Of a DNA stretch of 64,000 bases, positions 9,344 through 18,062 are shown piece after piece (position 1 is the first letter of the stretch; each line of letters opens with the position of its first letter). The position numbers and the translations under genes are program-made. The stretch comes from JACPUW01 sp049115495 (GTDB taxonomy: Bacteria > Bacteroidota > Bacteroidia > CAILMK01 > JACPUW01): assembly GCA_049115495.1 (NCBI GenBank), contig JAGDZV010000011.1:434001-498000 (forward strand), written 5' to 3'. The notes below the pieces were generated by a model, which saw nothing but the letters and a program-made list of their open reading frames with translations, was not told the DNA's origin and did not search any database.

Positions 9344-10432
9344 TTAGTCTTTAGATAGTAACCAGCTCTTGTTCTTTTTGAAAACTTCATAAAGAATAAA
9401 GAACAATGAGCTTAGTAAGAATGCAGCAAACGTTGAAACGATTACAATTAGGCTTCTTACTGGCTTGGCCTTTTTCTCGGGTACGCTAGGGTAGTTAATT
9501 ACAAACTTGTATGTAAGCGTTTGTTCAACATCAACCTTTGCTTGTTCGTATTTTTCTTTAAGCACCTTAAATTGTTCGTTTTCAAGTACTAAGCCTTCTT
9601 TAACAGAGAGCCAAGCACCACCGTACTTACCAAGGTTGTTGTAGTCCCCTTGTACATCTTCAAGCCTCGCTTTCATGGCTTTTACTTTAGCAGTATTTTC
9701 ATTGCCATTTGATGACGCCAAGGCACTGTAATAATCGGCCTTTGCTTTATCCAAAGCTTCGCTCATTGCTGCAGCCTGTTCTTCGTAGTTTATGATTCCT
9801 TTTTCACCAAACTCTGCCAATTGCCCTTCTAGTAGCCTTATTTCTTGCTCTTTCTTTTTGTATTCTTTTTCTACTATGGCCATTATATCTCGAGCCCTTT
9901 GTCTTACAACTTCAGTTTTTACGCTGTCCATAAGGCTCAAAATGTCATTACACATTAGGGCTGCGGTATCAGGGCTTTCATCCAAAACCGAAACTTCAAT
10001 AGCCATATGCTCATTTCTTCTAAACCCCACGTTAGCATAATACTTTTTGGCTAAATTGGTAAGCTTATACTTGTCAGTTTGTTTAATACGGTAGCGCTTC
10101 ATTAAGTTGTATTTCTCAATGATTTTGCCTGTAATAGCATCGCTTTCTAAAATCTGAAGCAATTGCTCTGCTTCTTCTTCTTCACCAAATTTCAAAGCGT
10201 CTTGTCTACCGCTCATGTCAAGTGCCAATACACCTTTAGAAATTGAAGTAGATGCCGTTGGGTAAAACACGCCAACCGATTGGAATTTAGGCGGATAAAT
10301 AGCCGGCATTGTAAAAATTATTGCCGCTAAAATGGCCACTGCAGTTATAATTATAATTGGTAATCGCCATTTTAAAATGTGCTTTACAATTATGAGTAGG
10401 CCAGCATCTTCTTTGTGAATTTCTTCACTCAT
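9344..10432 (-). CDS. Wzz-type chain-length determinant (PCP), copy 2
   Basis: 362 residues with the same plan as the neighbouring copy: a membrane helix at about 25-43, periplasmic Wzz domain (FQSVGVFYPTAST), a long coiled-coil region (about 170-300), the Pro-rich PSVPEKKAKPVRSL and a second helix near 330-350. No kinase domain. Its ATG overlaps the stop of the flippase gene by 8 nt (ATGAGTGA), so translation is probably coupled. The two Wzz proteins are clearly diverged, which argues for an old duplication or separate roles rather than a recent copy. Confidence 0.85.
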   Translation of the reverse strand: MSEEIHKEDAGLLIIVKHILKWRLPIIIITAVAILAAIIFTMPAIYPPKFQSVGVFYPTASTSISKGVLALDMSGRQDALKFGEEEEAEQLLQILESDAITGKIIEKYNLMKRYRIKQTDKYKLTNLAKKYYANVGFRRNEHMAIEVSVLDESPDTAALMCNDILSLMDSVKTEVVRQRARDIMAIVEKEYKKKEQEIRLLEGQLAEFGEKGIINYEEQAAAMSEALDKAKADYYSALASSNGNENTAKVKAMKARLEDVQGDYNNLGKYGGAWLSVKEGLVLENEQFKVLKEKYEQAKVDVEQTLTYKFVINYPSVPEKKAKPVRSLIVIVSTFAAFLLSSLFFILYEVFKKNKSWLLSKD

Positions 10433-11873
10433 TCACTTTATTTTTAAGTAAAACCAATAGTTGTTTGAAAGAAAAAACCTTAAAAAGGAGCGCAAAAGTA
10501 AGACTTAATGCACTCAGGATAAATAATTGATAAATCCAGTTAATTGGGGTTTGTTGTAATAAGTATAATGCCAAAACCGAAAAACCTATATATCCTGTTA
10601 CTCGGGCAATAACGTTGGCATTTGGAACAATATTGTATTTGAATAAAGTTGTGGTCATTTGAAATATGGCTACCGCGCCATGAGTACTAAGTGTAGCAAC
10701 AACTGCACCCATAATTCCAATTCGAGGTATTAAAAAAGCGTTTAACCCAATGTTTACAATTACACCAATACCCGCAAAAATATTTAGCAGTTTAAGCTCG
10801 TGAGCCGCAGTAAGTACGGTTCCAAAAAGATAGAAAAGTGTAATGGCAATGTAATCGGTCATAAGCCAACCAAAACTTTGCGCTACTATGGCTTTTTCGC
10901 CTGGGTACGCCAGTTCCATAATTTCGGTACTAAAACCAAAGCATGCTATTACTACAAAAAATGAAGGCACCACAAGTATTTTAAAAACCACCTTTATCAT
11001 GGTATTCAAGTCGCCCTTTTGGCCAATTATGGTGCTAAAAATGGGTAAAAGTAAATTGCCAAAAAGCAAAGCAAACATGCTTGATGCTTCTAAGAATCGA
11101 TAAGATTTTCGGTACAAACCAGCGCTTTCATATCCATTGGGCAAAAGGCGCTCAAGCATGATAAAGTCTGCATAAATGTAAAGTGACATTAAGCCAGTAA
11201 ATAATGCAAAGGGAAACGAACGCTTTAAAATTGGGATAAAGCCTTTAAAGTCTAATTTGAACTTAATTTCAAAAGTGTGCTTGCCTAAGAAGATGAAGCA
11301 AATAATGATTCCGCCTATGTAGCCAACAGTATGAACCCATGCAAAGGCTTCAACGGTTTTGTAGCCTTGAAACCAATCGGTAAAAAAGATAGGAACAGCA
11401 GTGAGCACCATAATTACTCGATCAACAACTGACATTACACTATCTCTCTTGTAATAGCCCAAACCCGTAAGTGTTGATCTGAAAAAGAGAAGAAAAGAGA
11501 GTAGAATGTGGTTTGTAGCAAGTAAAAGAAATAGGTCCCAGTTTTGTCTGTAGTCTTCAGATGTAAAAGCAATGGCGCCAATTAAAACAAAGAAAATACT
11601 GCCTAAAAGGAGTTTTATAAGAATGTAGCGGCCCGTATCTCGGCTGTGCATACTTATATCTTTACTTAATGAGGTATTGTAAAAGTTTTTAAGCCCGGGA
11701 TCTAGAATTATGCTAAATATGAGCGAAAAGCTTGCAAAGGTTTGGTACATACCAAACGCCACGTTTCCCACTTGCTCTTGCACCAACCTATCAACAAACA
11801 AAACCCAAAAGGGCTTTATTAAAAGGTTTAGTAAAAGCAGTATCGAAAGGCTTTTTAGGAATTTATTCAGCAT
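10425..11873 (-). CDS. Wzx-like polysaccharide flippase (MOP superfamily)
   Basis: 482 residues with about twelve to fourteen hydrophobic helices and little else, typical of lipid-linked oligosaccharide flippases. The N-terminal block FVDRLVQEQVGNVAFGMYQT and the internal GYIGGIIICFIFLGKHTFEI fit the polysaccharide biosynthesis protein family. It would move undecaprenyl-linked repeat units to the outer face of the inner membrane, where the Wzz proteins and the ligase/polymerase encoded downstream act. It is the first gene of that four-gene unit and has a good promoter (11884-11912). Confidence 0.82.
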   Translation of the reverse strand: MLNKFLKSLSILLLLNLLIKPFWVLFVDRLVQEQVGNVAFGMYQTFASFSLIFSIILDPGLKNFYNTSLSKDISMHSRDTGRYILIKLLLGSIFFVLIGAIAFTSEDYRQNWDLFLLLATNHILLSFLLFFRSTLTGLGYYKRDSVMSVVDRVIMVLTAVPIFFTDWFQGYKTVEAFAWVHTVGYIGGIIICFIFLGKHTFEIKFKLDFKGFIPILKRSFPFALFTGLMSLYIYADFIMLERLLPNGYESAGLYRKSYRFLEASSMFALLFGNLLLPIFSTIIGQKGDLNTMIKVVFKILVVPSFFVVIACFGFSTEIMELAYPGEKAIVAQSFGWLMTDYIAITLFYLFGTVLTAAHELKLLNIFAGIGVIVNIGLNAFLIPRIGIMGAVVATLSTHGAVAIFQMTTTLFKYNIVPNANVIARVTGYIGFSVLALYLLQQTPINWIYQLFILSALSLTFALLFKVFSFKQLLVLLKNKVNE

Positions 11874-11883
11874 ATTGCGCGGT

Positions 11884-11912
11884 CAAAAGTACCTGCTTTT
11901 TCTAATTACAAA
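11884..11912 (-). promoter_or_regulatory. Promoter of the flippase-Wzz-Wzz-ligase operon
   Basis: On the minus strand TTTG (11912-11909), exactly 17 nt, then TACTTTTG (11891-11884). This is a full match to the Bacteroidota -33/-7 consensus and the best promoter seen in the window. It ends 11 nt before the flippase ATG, so the leader is very short. The GT4 gene starts on the other strand at 11925. Confidence 0.65.
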
Positions 11913-11924
11913 GCACTCAATAAT

Positions 11925-13061
11925 ATGCGTATTGCCGTAAATGCCCGCTTTTTACTTCATGGCCAATTAGAAGGCATTGGCACTTTTAGCAATGAAGTAT
12001 TGCAGCGTGTGGTAAAACAGCACCCTGAGCATGAGTTCATCTTTTTTTTTGATAGACCATACCATGAGTCTTTTGTGTACGCTGAAAACGTAACACCGGT
12101 GGTGCTTTTTCCACCAGCAAGGCATCCTTTTTTGTTTGTTTGGTGGTTTGAGTTTTCGGTAGCCAAAGCCATTAAGAAGCATAAAGCAGATCTTTTCTTT
12201 TCGCCTGATGGATACTTAAGCCTTAGAAGCAAGGTGCCACAGATTCCGGTTTTTCATGATTTGGCTTTTGAGCATTATCCTGATGATGTACCTTTTCTTG
12301 CAGCAAAACACTACCGCTATTTCTTCCCGAGATATGCCAATAGAGCAAAGAAGATATTGACCGTTTCTGAGTATTCAAAAGCCGATATTCAAAAACAATA
12401 CGGTGTTGTGCCAGATAAAATTCAAGTGGTTTATAATGGCGCCAATGAAATTTACCAGCCCTTAAATGATGCTAAAAGAGAAAAGGTAAAGACGAAATAC
12501 GCTCAGGGCGAAGAGTACTTTTTATACGTTGGGGCGCTGCATCAGCGAAAAAATATTACACGATTGCTAAAAGCATATGAGCAATATGTTATAGAACAGA
12601 AAAACAGAAATGAACAGCCTAAAAGGCTTTTAATTGTTGGCCGAAAAGCTTGGGGAAATGCTGAAATGGAATCCACTTTTACCCAAAGTGATTTGTTACA
12701 AAAAATGGTAAGCTTCACCGGACATTTGCAATTAGAAGAGCTAGGTAATATCATGGCTTCGGCTTGGTATCATGTTAATGTATCGTATTTCGAAGGTTTT
12801 GGTATTCCAATTTTAGAATCTATGAAATGCGAAGTACCTGTGATTACAAGCCAGGGAACTTCAATGGTAGAAGTTGCTGACGATGCTTGTATTAAAGTTG
12901 ACCCATTTAATGTTGAGTCAATTAACAAAGGTCTCATGCAAGCTCATGGCAATTCTGAATTAAGAAATGGGTTGATTCGGAAAGCTAAAATCTCTTCACA
13001 ACGTTTTAGTTGGGAAAAAACTGCAAATTTGGTATCGAACAGTATGTTCAATTATTTATAA
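11925..13061 (+). CDS. GT4 family glycosyltransferase
   Basis: 378 residues, GT-B fold. The N-terminal half has ARFLLHGQLEGIGTF with the Gly-rich acceptor loop and PVFHDLAFEHYPDD. The C-terminal half has EEYFLYVGALHQRKNITRLL, LLIVGRKAW and the retaining E-x7-E region FEGFGIPILESM, followed by VPVITSQGTSMVEVA. It most likely transfers a nucleotide-activated sugar on the cytosolic side during repeat-unit assembly. It is divergent from the flippase operon and is followed by coaD after 44 nt. Confidence 0.88.
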   Translation: MRIAVNARFLLHGQLEGIGTFSNEVLQRVVKQHPEHEFIFFFDRPYHESFVYAENVTPVVLFPPARHPFLFVWWFEFSVAKAIKKHKADLFFSPDGYLSLRSKVPQIPVFHDLAFEHYPDDVPFLAAKHYRYFFPRYANRAKKILTVSEYSKADIQKQYGVVPDKIQVVYNGANEIYQPLNDAKREKVKTKYAQGEEYFLYVGALHQRKNITRLLKAYEQYVIEQKNRNEQPKRLLIVGRKAWGNAEMESTFTQSDLLQKMVSFTGHLQLEELGNIMASAWYHVNVSYFEGFGIPILESMKCEVPVITSQGTSMVEVADDACIKVDPFNVESINKGLMQAHGNSELRNGLIRKAKISSQRFSWEKTANLVSNSMFNYL

Positions 13062-13067
13062 TACATC

Positions 13068-13088
13068 ATCCTGAACTTGATTAAGGAT
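13068..13088 (+). repeat. Short imperfect hairpin of a dispersed-repeat type
   Basis: ATCCTGAACTTGATTAAGGAT forms a short imperfect stem (ATCCT pairing with AGGAT, with further pairs inside) between the GT4 gene and coaD. The word resembles a dispersed hairpin known from many Bacteroidota intergenic regions. It lacks a T-run, so it is not a classic terminator. Confidence 0.4.
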
Positions 13089-13105
13089 TTGCTGATTAGA
13101 ACGAG

Positions 13106-13573
13106 ATGAAAACAAACGCATTATATCCGGGCTCATTTGACCCAATAACTCTTGGCCATACCGATGTTATAGAACGCTGTGCACCAATGTTTAACAAGGT
13201 TTATGTAGGGGTAGGTACAAATACGAATAAAAAATACCTGTACTCTATGGAACAACGCGTGCAAATGCTAAAGGAAATTTATAAAGGAAACGATAGGGTT
13301 GAAGTCGTGGCTTTTGATGGACTCACCGTTGACTTGTGCAAGGAATTAGATTGCGAAGTAATTGTGCGTGGCATAAGGTCAACCACCGATATGGAATACG
13401 AGCGAGCCATTGCGGAAAGCAATCAGAAGCTAAACGATAAAATTGAAACTATCTTTTTATTTAGTTCGCCACAAGTTTCAAGCATTAGCTCAAGCATAGT
13501 GCGCGAGTTGATTAGAAACAAAGCCAATATAGCCCAGTTTGTACCGAAAGAGATTGTGGATTTGATTTATTGA
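13106..13573 (+). CDS. coaD: Phosphopantetheine adenylyltransferase
   Basis: 155 residues, full length. It catalyses the fourth step of coenzyme A synthesis, making dephospho-CoA from 4'-phosphopantetheine and ATP in the cytosol. Visible motifs are ALYPGSFDPITLGHTDVIER (nucleotidyltransferase GSFDP and the T/HxGH-like TLGH), IVRGIRSTTDMEYE and the C-terminal SSISSSIVREL in place of the usual ISSTLVRE. The start is ATG at 13106. Confidence 0.96.
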   Translation: MKTNALYPGSFDPITLGHTDVIERCAPMFNKVYVGVGTNTNKKYLYSMEQRVQMLKEIYKGNDRVEVVAFDGLTVDLCKELDCEVIVRGIRSTTDMEYERAIAESNQKLNDKIETIFLFSSPQVSSISSSIVRELIRNKANIAQFVPKEIVDLIY

Positions 13574-13741
13574 GACAGCGTTAAAAAGCTAAAAGATTGC
13601 TGCGTGACAGTGTGTATTTGGGGTATTCAACACTCGTTCGGAAACAAGCGTTTTTTTGGTGGTCGATTGCGAAAAACCGTTTCGAGAAATTCGGAAGCTA
13701 GTGATACCAACGAAACAAACTTTAAACTTCAAACAACCAAC
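13574..13741. other. Non-coding gap between coaD and the LolC/E-like gene
   Basis: 168 nt between two convergent genes. A short open frame exists here (13604-13798) but its composition is unlike a protein and it runs into the next gene. No hairpin with a T-run, no repeat and no RNA gene was seen. Confidence 0.5.
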
Positions 13742-14971
13742 TCACCTAGTCTGCAACTCATTCACCTGAATACCTTTGGTCGAGTTTCTTGCAGGTAAGT
13801 AAGAAGCCAAAAATCCAATTACCAACACAGTTGTAAAGACAAGCAAGGCATCTTGCCACCTTAGCTCTACAGGGTAGGCATTTGTTACAAATGAAGTTCC
13901 ACCTAAACCCACAAGCCCATATTGTTCTTGCAAAATGGCAAGAAATCCGCCAATAAAAAGGCCAATGAGCGCCCCTGAAATTGAGAGCATTAGCCCTTGA
14001 GTTAAGAAAATGCGTTGAATGTCTTTTACATGCATTCCCATACTGGCTAATATGGTAATGTCTTTTTTCTTTTCAATAGAAAGCATGCTAAGTGATGCGA
14101 TTAAATTGAAAGCTGCAATAAGCAATACGAACGTGAGAATTAGATAAACAGCCGTTTTTTCAGACCTTAGAATCTTGTACAAAAAGCTATGTTGCTGAAA
14201 CCGATCAAGCACCTTTAGGTCAGGTAAAATACCTTCAACTTCTGTTCTTACAAATTCTAAATCAGCAGTCTGGTTTACGTTAATTTCAATTGATGTAAGT
14301 TGGCCTTTTTTGCTGGTTAGTTCTTCAGCGAAGCTATATGGCGTAAGAATGTACTTATCATCAAATTCACGTTGAATTGAAAAAATACCGCTTGGTCTGA
14401 TAGCCGATTTATTAAAAGCACGTTTTGGGTTGATGATTATTTTCTTATCCCCTTTAGGAATGAAAAGTTGCAAATACCTAAAGTCGTTATAAACGTTTAC
14501 GCCAAGTTTGCCAGAAACACCCATACCCAACAGCGCATAGGGTATGTTGCCTTGTTTTACAAAAGGCTCGCCAATAAATACAGTAGTATCAATGCCAACT
14601 GTTTTTATAAAATTGGGCTCTACCCCTTTAATTCTTGCAAAAGTTTGACTTTCTTCATAGCGGGCTAGCACGTTTTCTTCAAGTACTTTGCTCACTACCA
14701 AAACACCATCAATTTGTTTTAGCTCAGCGATTTTGGCTGAATCTACTTCAAAGAACTTTCCTTCGTGGGGAAGCACTTTAATATCCGGATCAAAGCTGTT
14801 GTAAAGGGAAACTACAAGGTTTTCAAAACCATTAAAAACAGAAAGAATTATAATTAGCGCTGCGGTGCCAACCACCACGCCAAGCATAGAAATTCCAGAA
14901 ATTACATGCACAACACCACTAACTTTTCCAGAGAAAAAATACTTGCGCGCTATGTTATATGATAGGTTCAC
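13742..14971 (-). CDS. LolC/LolE-type lipoprotein-release ABC permease
   Basis: 409 residues. One membrane helix near 20-42 (SGVVHVISGISMLGVVVGTA), a large periplasmic MacB-like domain (about 45-270), then three C-terminal helices with SLSMLSIEKKKDITILASMG, the FtsX/LolE coupling segment. The family extracts lipoproteins from the inner membrane for transfer to the outer membrane. The ATPase partner (LolD) is not in the window. The start is GTG at 14971, sharing one base with the stop of the methyltransferase gene (TAGTG), so the two are probably translationally coupled. Confidence 0.88.
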   Translation of the reverse strand: MNLSYNIARKYFFSGKVSGVVHVISGISMLGVVVGTAALIIILSVFNGFENLVVSLYNSFDPDIKVLPHEGKFFEVDSAKIAELKQIDGVLVVSKVLEENVLARYEESQTFARIKGVEPNFIKTVGIDTTVFIGEPFVKQGNIPYALLGMGVSGKLGVNVYNDFRYLQLFIPKGDKKIIINPKRAFNKSAIRPSGIFSIQREFDDKYILTPYSFAEELTSKKGQLTSIEINVNQTADLEFVRTEVEGILPDLKVLDRFQQHSFLYKILRSEKTAVYLILTFVLLIAAFNLIASLSMLSIEKKKDITILASMGMHVKDIQRIFLTQGLMLSISGALIGLFIGGFLAILQEQYGLVGLGGTSFVTNAYPVELRWQDALLVFTTVLVIGFLASYLPARNSTKGIQVNELQTR

Positions 14972-15780
14972 TAAATTTTGTATGCCTTTACAAACATGGC
15001 TGTACCCGTTAAATGTCCGGTGTGAGTTTCAATGTAATTTAAGATAATAATTAAAGGCAAAAGCAATAAATAGTACAAGGGGAGCATCAAAACGGTAAGA
15101 AATGTAATGTTAAGGAGTTTAAGAGGAACGTAAATGCTCAGGTTCCAGCTTAAATTTCCGCTTACGCCAAAAACTGGCCGACACTTTACTTTTTCAAATC
15201 CTACTTTTTTAAGTTTTTCTTTTATTTCATTAGTTCTGTAACCATTTCTAACCTGTTCTTCAACCAGTTTAAGTCTTTTGCGCTTTTTATGCGGATTTTT
15301 CTCATCAATTAAGTGGCTGTAAATCAAAAGGGCACCACCTGGTCTCAATGCCTTGTAAAGGTTATCAAACATCAATTCATCTTCTGCCACATACTCGGCA
15401 ATGTCCATTCCCAACGCAAGATCATAGCCTTCATTGGCAATGGGTTCTGTTAAATCTCCAGTTTGAAAAATTACATTTTCCCTACCCAGTTTTCTAAAAA
15501 CCTTATTACTATGTGCTACTAGCGATTCATTAATATCAAGCCCTTTAACACTCCAATTTTTATTTAGTGATGAGAGCATATAGCTATTTTGCCCCAGCCC
15601 AGAACCTGAATCTAATACGCACTGGTGGTCAGGAAATCGCTTTTTCCAAATTTTAAGTTCCCTTTTAAGATGCCACGATCTAGGTAAGAGAACGTTTAAG
15701 GCATTGAATAGGAAGAAATGCCCAATGGCAGAATTGCCAAAAAGGTCATCAATCCGCTTAAAGATTGGGGCGTATTTCAT
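14971..15780 (-). CDS. Class I SAM-dependent methyltransferase
   Basis: 269 residues. Motif I is VLDSGSGLGQNSYML, followed by VKGLDINESLVAHS (acidic ribose-binding residue), YDLALGMDIAEYVAED and LRPGGALLIYSHL. The C-terminal third is hydrophobic (about 215-255: a run of L, I and Y), suggesting membrane association. The substrate is unknown. Its ATG overlaps the stop of rbfA by 4 nt (ATGA) and its stop touches the GTG of the LolC/E gene, so rbfA, the methyltransferase and the permease form one operon. Confidence 0.8.
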   Translation of the reverse strand: MKYAPIFKRIDDLFGNSAIGHFFLFNALNVLLPRSWHLKRELKIWKKRFPDHQCVLDSGSGLGQNSYMLSSLNKNWSVKGLDINESLVAHSNKVFRKLGRENVIFQTGDLTEPIANEGYDLALGMDIAEYVAEDELMFDNLYKALRPGGALLIYSHLIDEKNPHKKRKRLKLVEEQVRNGYRTNEIKEKLKKVGFEKVKCRPVFGVSGNLSWNLSIYVPLKLLNITFLTVLMLPLYYLLLLPLIIILNYIETHTGHLTGTAMFVKAYKI

Positions 15781-16151
15781 TCTTTGTCAGAAGGGGTAGA
15801 GTCATCTGGCTTTAAACTATCAAGCAACTTGTTCATGTTGTCCGCATAGTCCAAAGTATCATCATAAAAGAAGTTGATCTCTGGTAGTTTTCTCATTTCA
15901 TGCCTAAGTGCGCTGGCCAACTGTCTTTTTACTTCAGCCGTTTTAGTTCTTACCAATTTTACCTTGTCTTCAGGATTGTCATCGCCTAAAAAAGTAAGAT
16001 AAACCTTGGCATAAGATAGGTCTGGTGTAACTCTAACTTGGCTCACCGTAATAAAAGGAATAGCAAACCAGCTTTTGCCATTTTTTTGCAGTATCACGGC
16101 CAATTCGCGTTGTAAAAGTTTAGAAACTTTAGCTTGCCTTCTTGATTCCAT
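15777..16151 (-). CDS. rbfA: Ribosome-binding factor A
   Basis: 124 residues, usual length. RbfA is a KH-fold protein that binds 16S rRNA during late 30S maturation. Seen here are ESRRQAKVSKLLQRELAVIL, VSQVRVTPDLSYAKVYLTFL and LRHEMRKLPEINFFYDDTLD, which span the whole family. It is the first gene of a three-gene operon with a methyltransferase and a LolC/E-like permease. Confidence 0.95.
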   Translation of the reverse strand: MESRRQAKVSKLLQRELAVILQKNGKSWFAIPFITVSQVRVTPDLSYAKVYLTFLGDDNPEDKVKLVRTKTAEVKRQLASALRHEMRKLPEINFFYDDTLDYADNMNKLLDSLKPDDSTPSDKE

Positions 16152-16241
16152 AGATGCAAATATCTAAACATTATCTTTAAGTAAGCCTCTATTGGGTGCT
16201 CAGCTTTCAAAACCTCATATTTGCGCTCTCAATAATCACAA

Positions 16242-18062
16242 TTGAAAATTTATTTACGCATAATGGCCTATGTTAGGCAGTACCCGCAATTCATACTTGG
16301 ATATGTGGTTTCTGTATTGCTAATGGCCCTTTTTAGTAGTGTTAGCATTGCTCTTTTAGACCCTGTGCTTAAGCTTCTTTTTACAAGTGATGCTGCTCCT
16401 ACCGATGGAGCCATGAATATTAGTTTGAATATTCACAACATAAAAGAAACGGCTTACTTTTTTGTAAACGACATTATTAAAGCCGAAGGACGCAACCAAG
16501 CCTTACTTACTTTCATATTCATAATTGTGGGGCTAAATGTTCTGGGTAATATATTTAGGTACACATCAAATGCCAGTTCAGCCTTACTTAGAACCGCCTC
16601 AATTTATGATTTGCGCAAAGATGTAATGAGCAAAATTGTAGGTAAGAATATTGCTTTTATAGATAAGCAACGCAAAGGGGATCTGATAGCTCGAATTACA
16701 ATGGATGTAGACGAAGTTGATAGATCAATTGTAAGCTCATTAAATGCAGTAATTAAAAATCCAGTTCAAATAGCTTTGTATTTAACCTTTATGCTTCAGT
16801 ATTCTACAACTTTAACTGGGGTTATATTCATAGTGCTGCCTGTTTCAGCAGTTTTTATAAGCGTAATTGGTAGATCTTTAAAAAAGAATGCTCATGATGG
16901 TCAAAAAGCAATGAGTAGTATGATTGGGGTGGTAGAAGAAGGCCTGGGCGGCATGCGAGTAGTTAAGGCATTTGGCTCTGAAGGGTATTTGAAAAAAGTG
17001 TTCGATAATTTTAATTCAGCCTATAAGAGATTATTTAGAGCTCAGTTGCTCAAAGTGTTTTTGGCATCGCCATTTAGCGAAACTAGTGGTGTAATTGCAG
17101 TTGGATTTATATTATGGTATGGTGGTGGTTTGGTTTTCGAAGGAGAATTAGAAGCATCAGGGTTTATGGCATATATATTCATTTTTACCCAGACCCTACA
17201 GCCTGCAAAAGAGCTTAGCAATGGAATAAGTCGCATTTTTAAAGGAATAGCTTCTGGCGAAAGAATCTTCAACTTAATGGATCAAAAGGTTGAAGTAAAA
17301 GATGTAAATAATGCTACAGAGATACAAGATTTTAATGCAAACATTTCTTTCAAGAATGTAGCTTTCTCATATGATAAAGATCCCGTTTTAAAGGGAGTTT
17401 CATTTGAAATTAAGAAGGGCGGCTTTTACGCCCTAGTTGGGCCTTCGGGCTGCGGTAAGTCAACATCTATAGAGCTTTTAATGAGGTTTTACGATCCTCA
17501 ATCGGGTGAAATAAGTATTGATGGTCATAATATTAAGTCGGTATCTTCAAAAAGCCTAAGAGAACAAATGGCTATTGTTACTCAAGATCCAATTCTGTTT
17601 AACGATACCATTTTCAATAACATAGCCTTTGGCAATGAGAACGCATCAAAACAAGTGGTTGAAGAAGCAGCAAGAATTGCCAATGCACACGAGTTTATAT
17701 TAGAATTACCAAATGGATATCAAACTGAGATAGGAGATAGGGGAGTGTTGCTTTCAGGTGGGCAAAGGCAAAGAATTAGTATTGCAAGAGCAGTTTTAAA
17801 AGGAGCTCCAATTCTGTTGTTAGACGAAGCAACTTCGGCTTTAGATGCAGAGAGCGAACAAGAAGTACAAAATGCTTTAGATGGTTTAATGAAAAGTAAA
17901 ACCAGCTTAGTGGTAGCACATAGATTAAGCACAATTCAGCATGCTGATTGTATTCTGGTAATGAATAAGGGTGAAATTGTGGAGCAAGGAAGCCATAGCG
18001 AGTTGATCGCTAACAAAGGTTTGTATTGGAAGCTTTCGCAGATTCAACAACTAAACGCCTAA
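16242..18062 (+). CDS. ABC transporter, fused permease/ATPase (MsbA-like)
   Basis: 606 residues. Six-helix exporter domain (about 1-330) followed by the nucleotide-binding domain: Walker A GPSGCGKST, Q-loop VTQDPILF, signature LLSGGQRQRIS, Walker B APILLLDEATSALD and switch VAHRLST. All ATP-site motifs are intact. The likely substrate is a lipid or lipid A-like molecule, but this family also exports peptides and drugs. The frame starts with TTG at 16242; ATG at 16263 is a possible alternative. The end overlaps the convergent nnr gene by 12 nt. Confidence 0.88.
   Translation: MKIYLRIMAYVRQYPQFILGYVVSVLLMALFSSVSIALLDPVLKLLFTSDAAPTDGAMNISLNIHNIKETAYFFVNDIIKAEGRNQALLTFIFIIVGLNVLGNIFRYTSNASSALLRTASIYDLRKDVMSKIVGKNIAFIDKQRKGDLIARITMDVDEVDRSIVSSLNAVIKNPVQIALYLTFMLQYSTTLTGVIFIVLPVSAVFISVIGRSLKKNAHDGQKAMSSMIGVVEEGLGGMRVVKAFGSEGYLKKVFDNFNSAYKRLFRAQLLKVFLASPFSETSGVIAVGFILWYGGGLVFEGELEASGFMAYIFIFTQTLQPAKELSNGISRIFKGIASGERIFNLMDQKVEVKDVNNATEIQDFNANISFKNVAFSYDKDPVLKGVSFEIKKGGFYALVGPSGCGKSTSIELLMRFYDPQSGEISIDGHNIKSVSSKSLREQMAIVTQDPILFNDTIFNNIAFGNENASKQVVEEAARIANAHEFILELPNGYQTEIGDRGVLLSGGQRQRISIARAVLKGAPILLLDEATSALDAESEQEVQNALDGLMKSKTSLVVAHRLSTIQHADCILVMNKGEIVEQGSHSELIANKGLYWKLSQIQQLNA

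Noticed and set aside
13604..13798. Open frame of 64 codons after coaD
   Set aside because: Composition is not protein-like, it overlaps the end of the convergent permease gene and no start context supports it.
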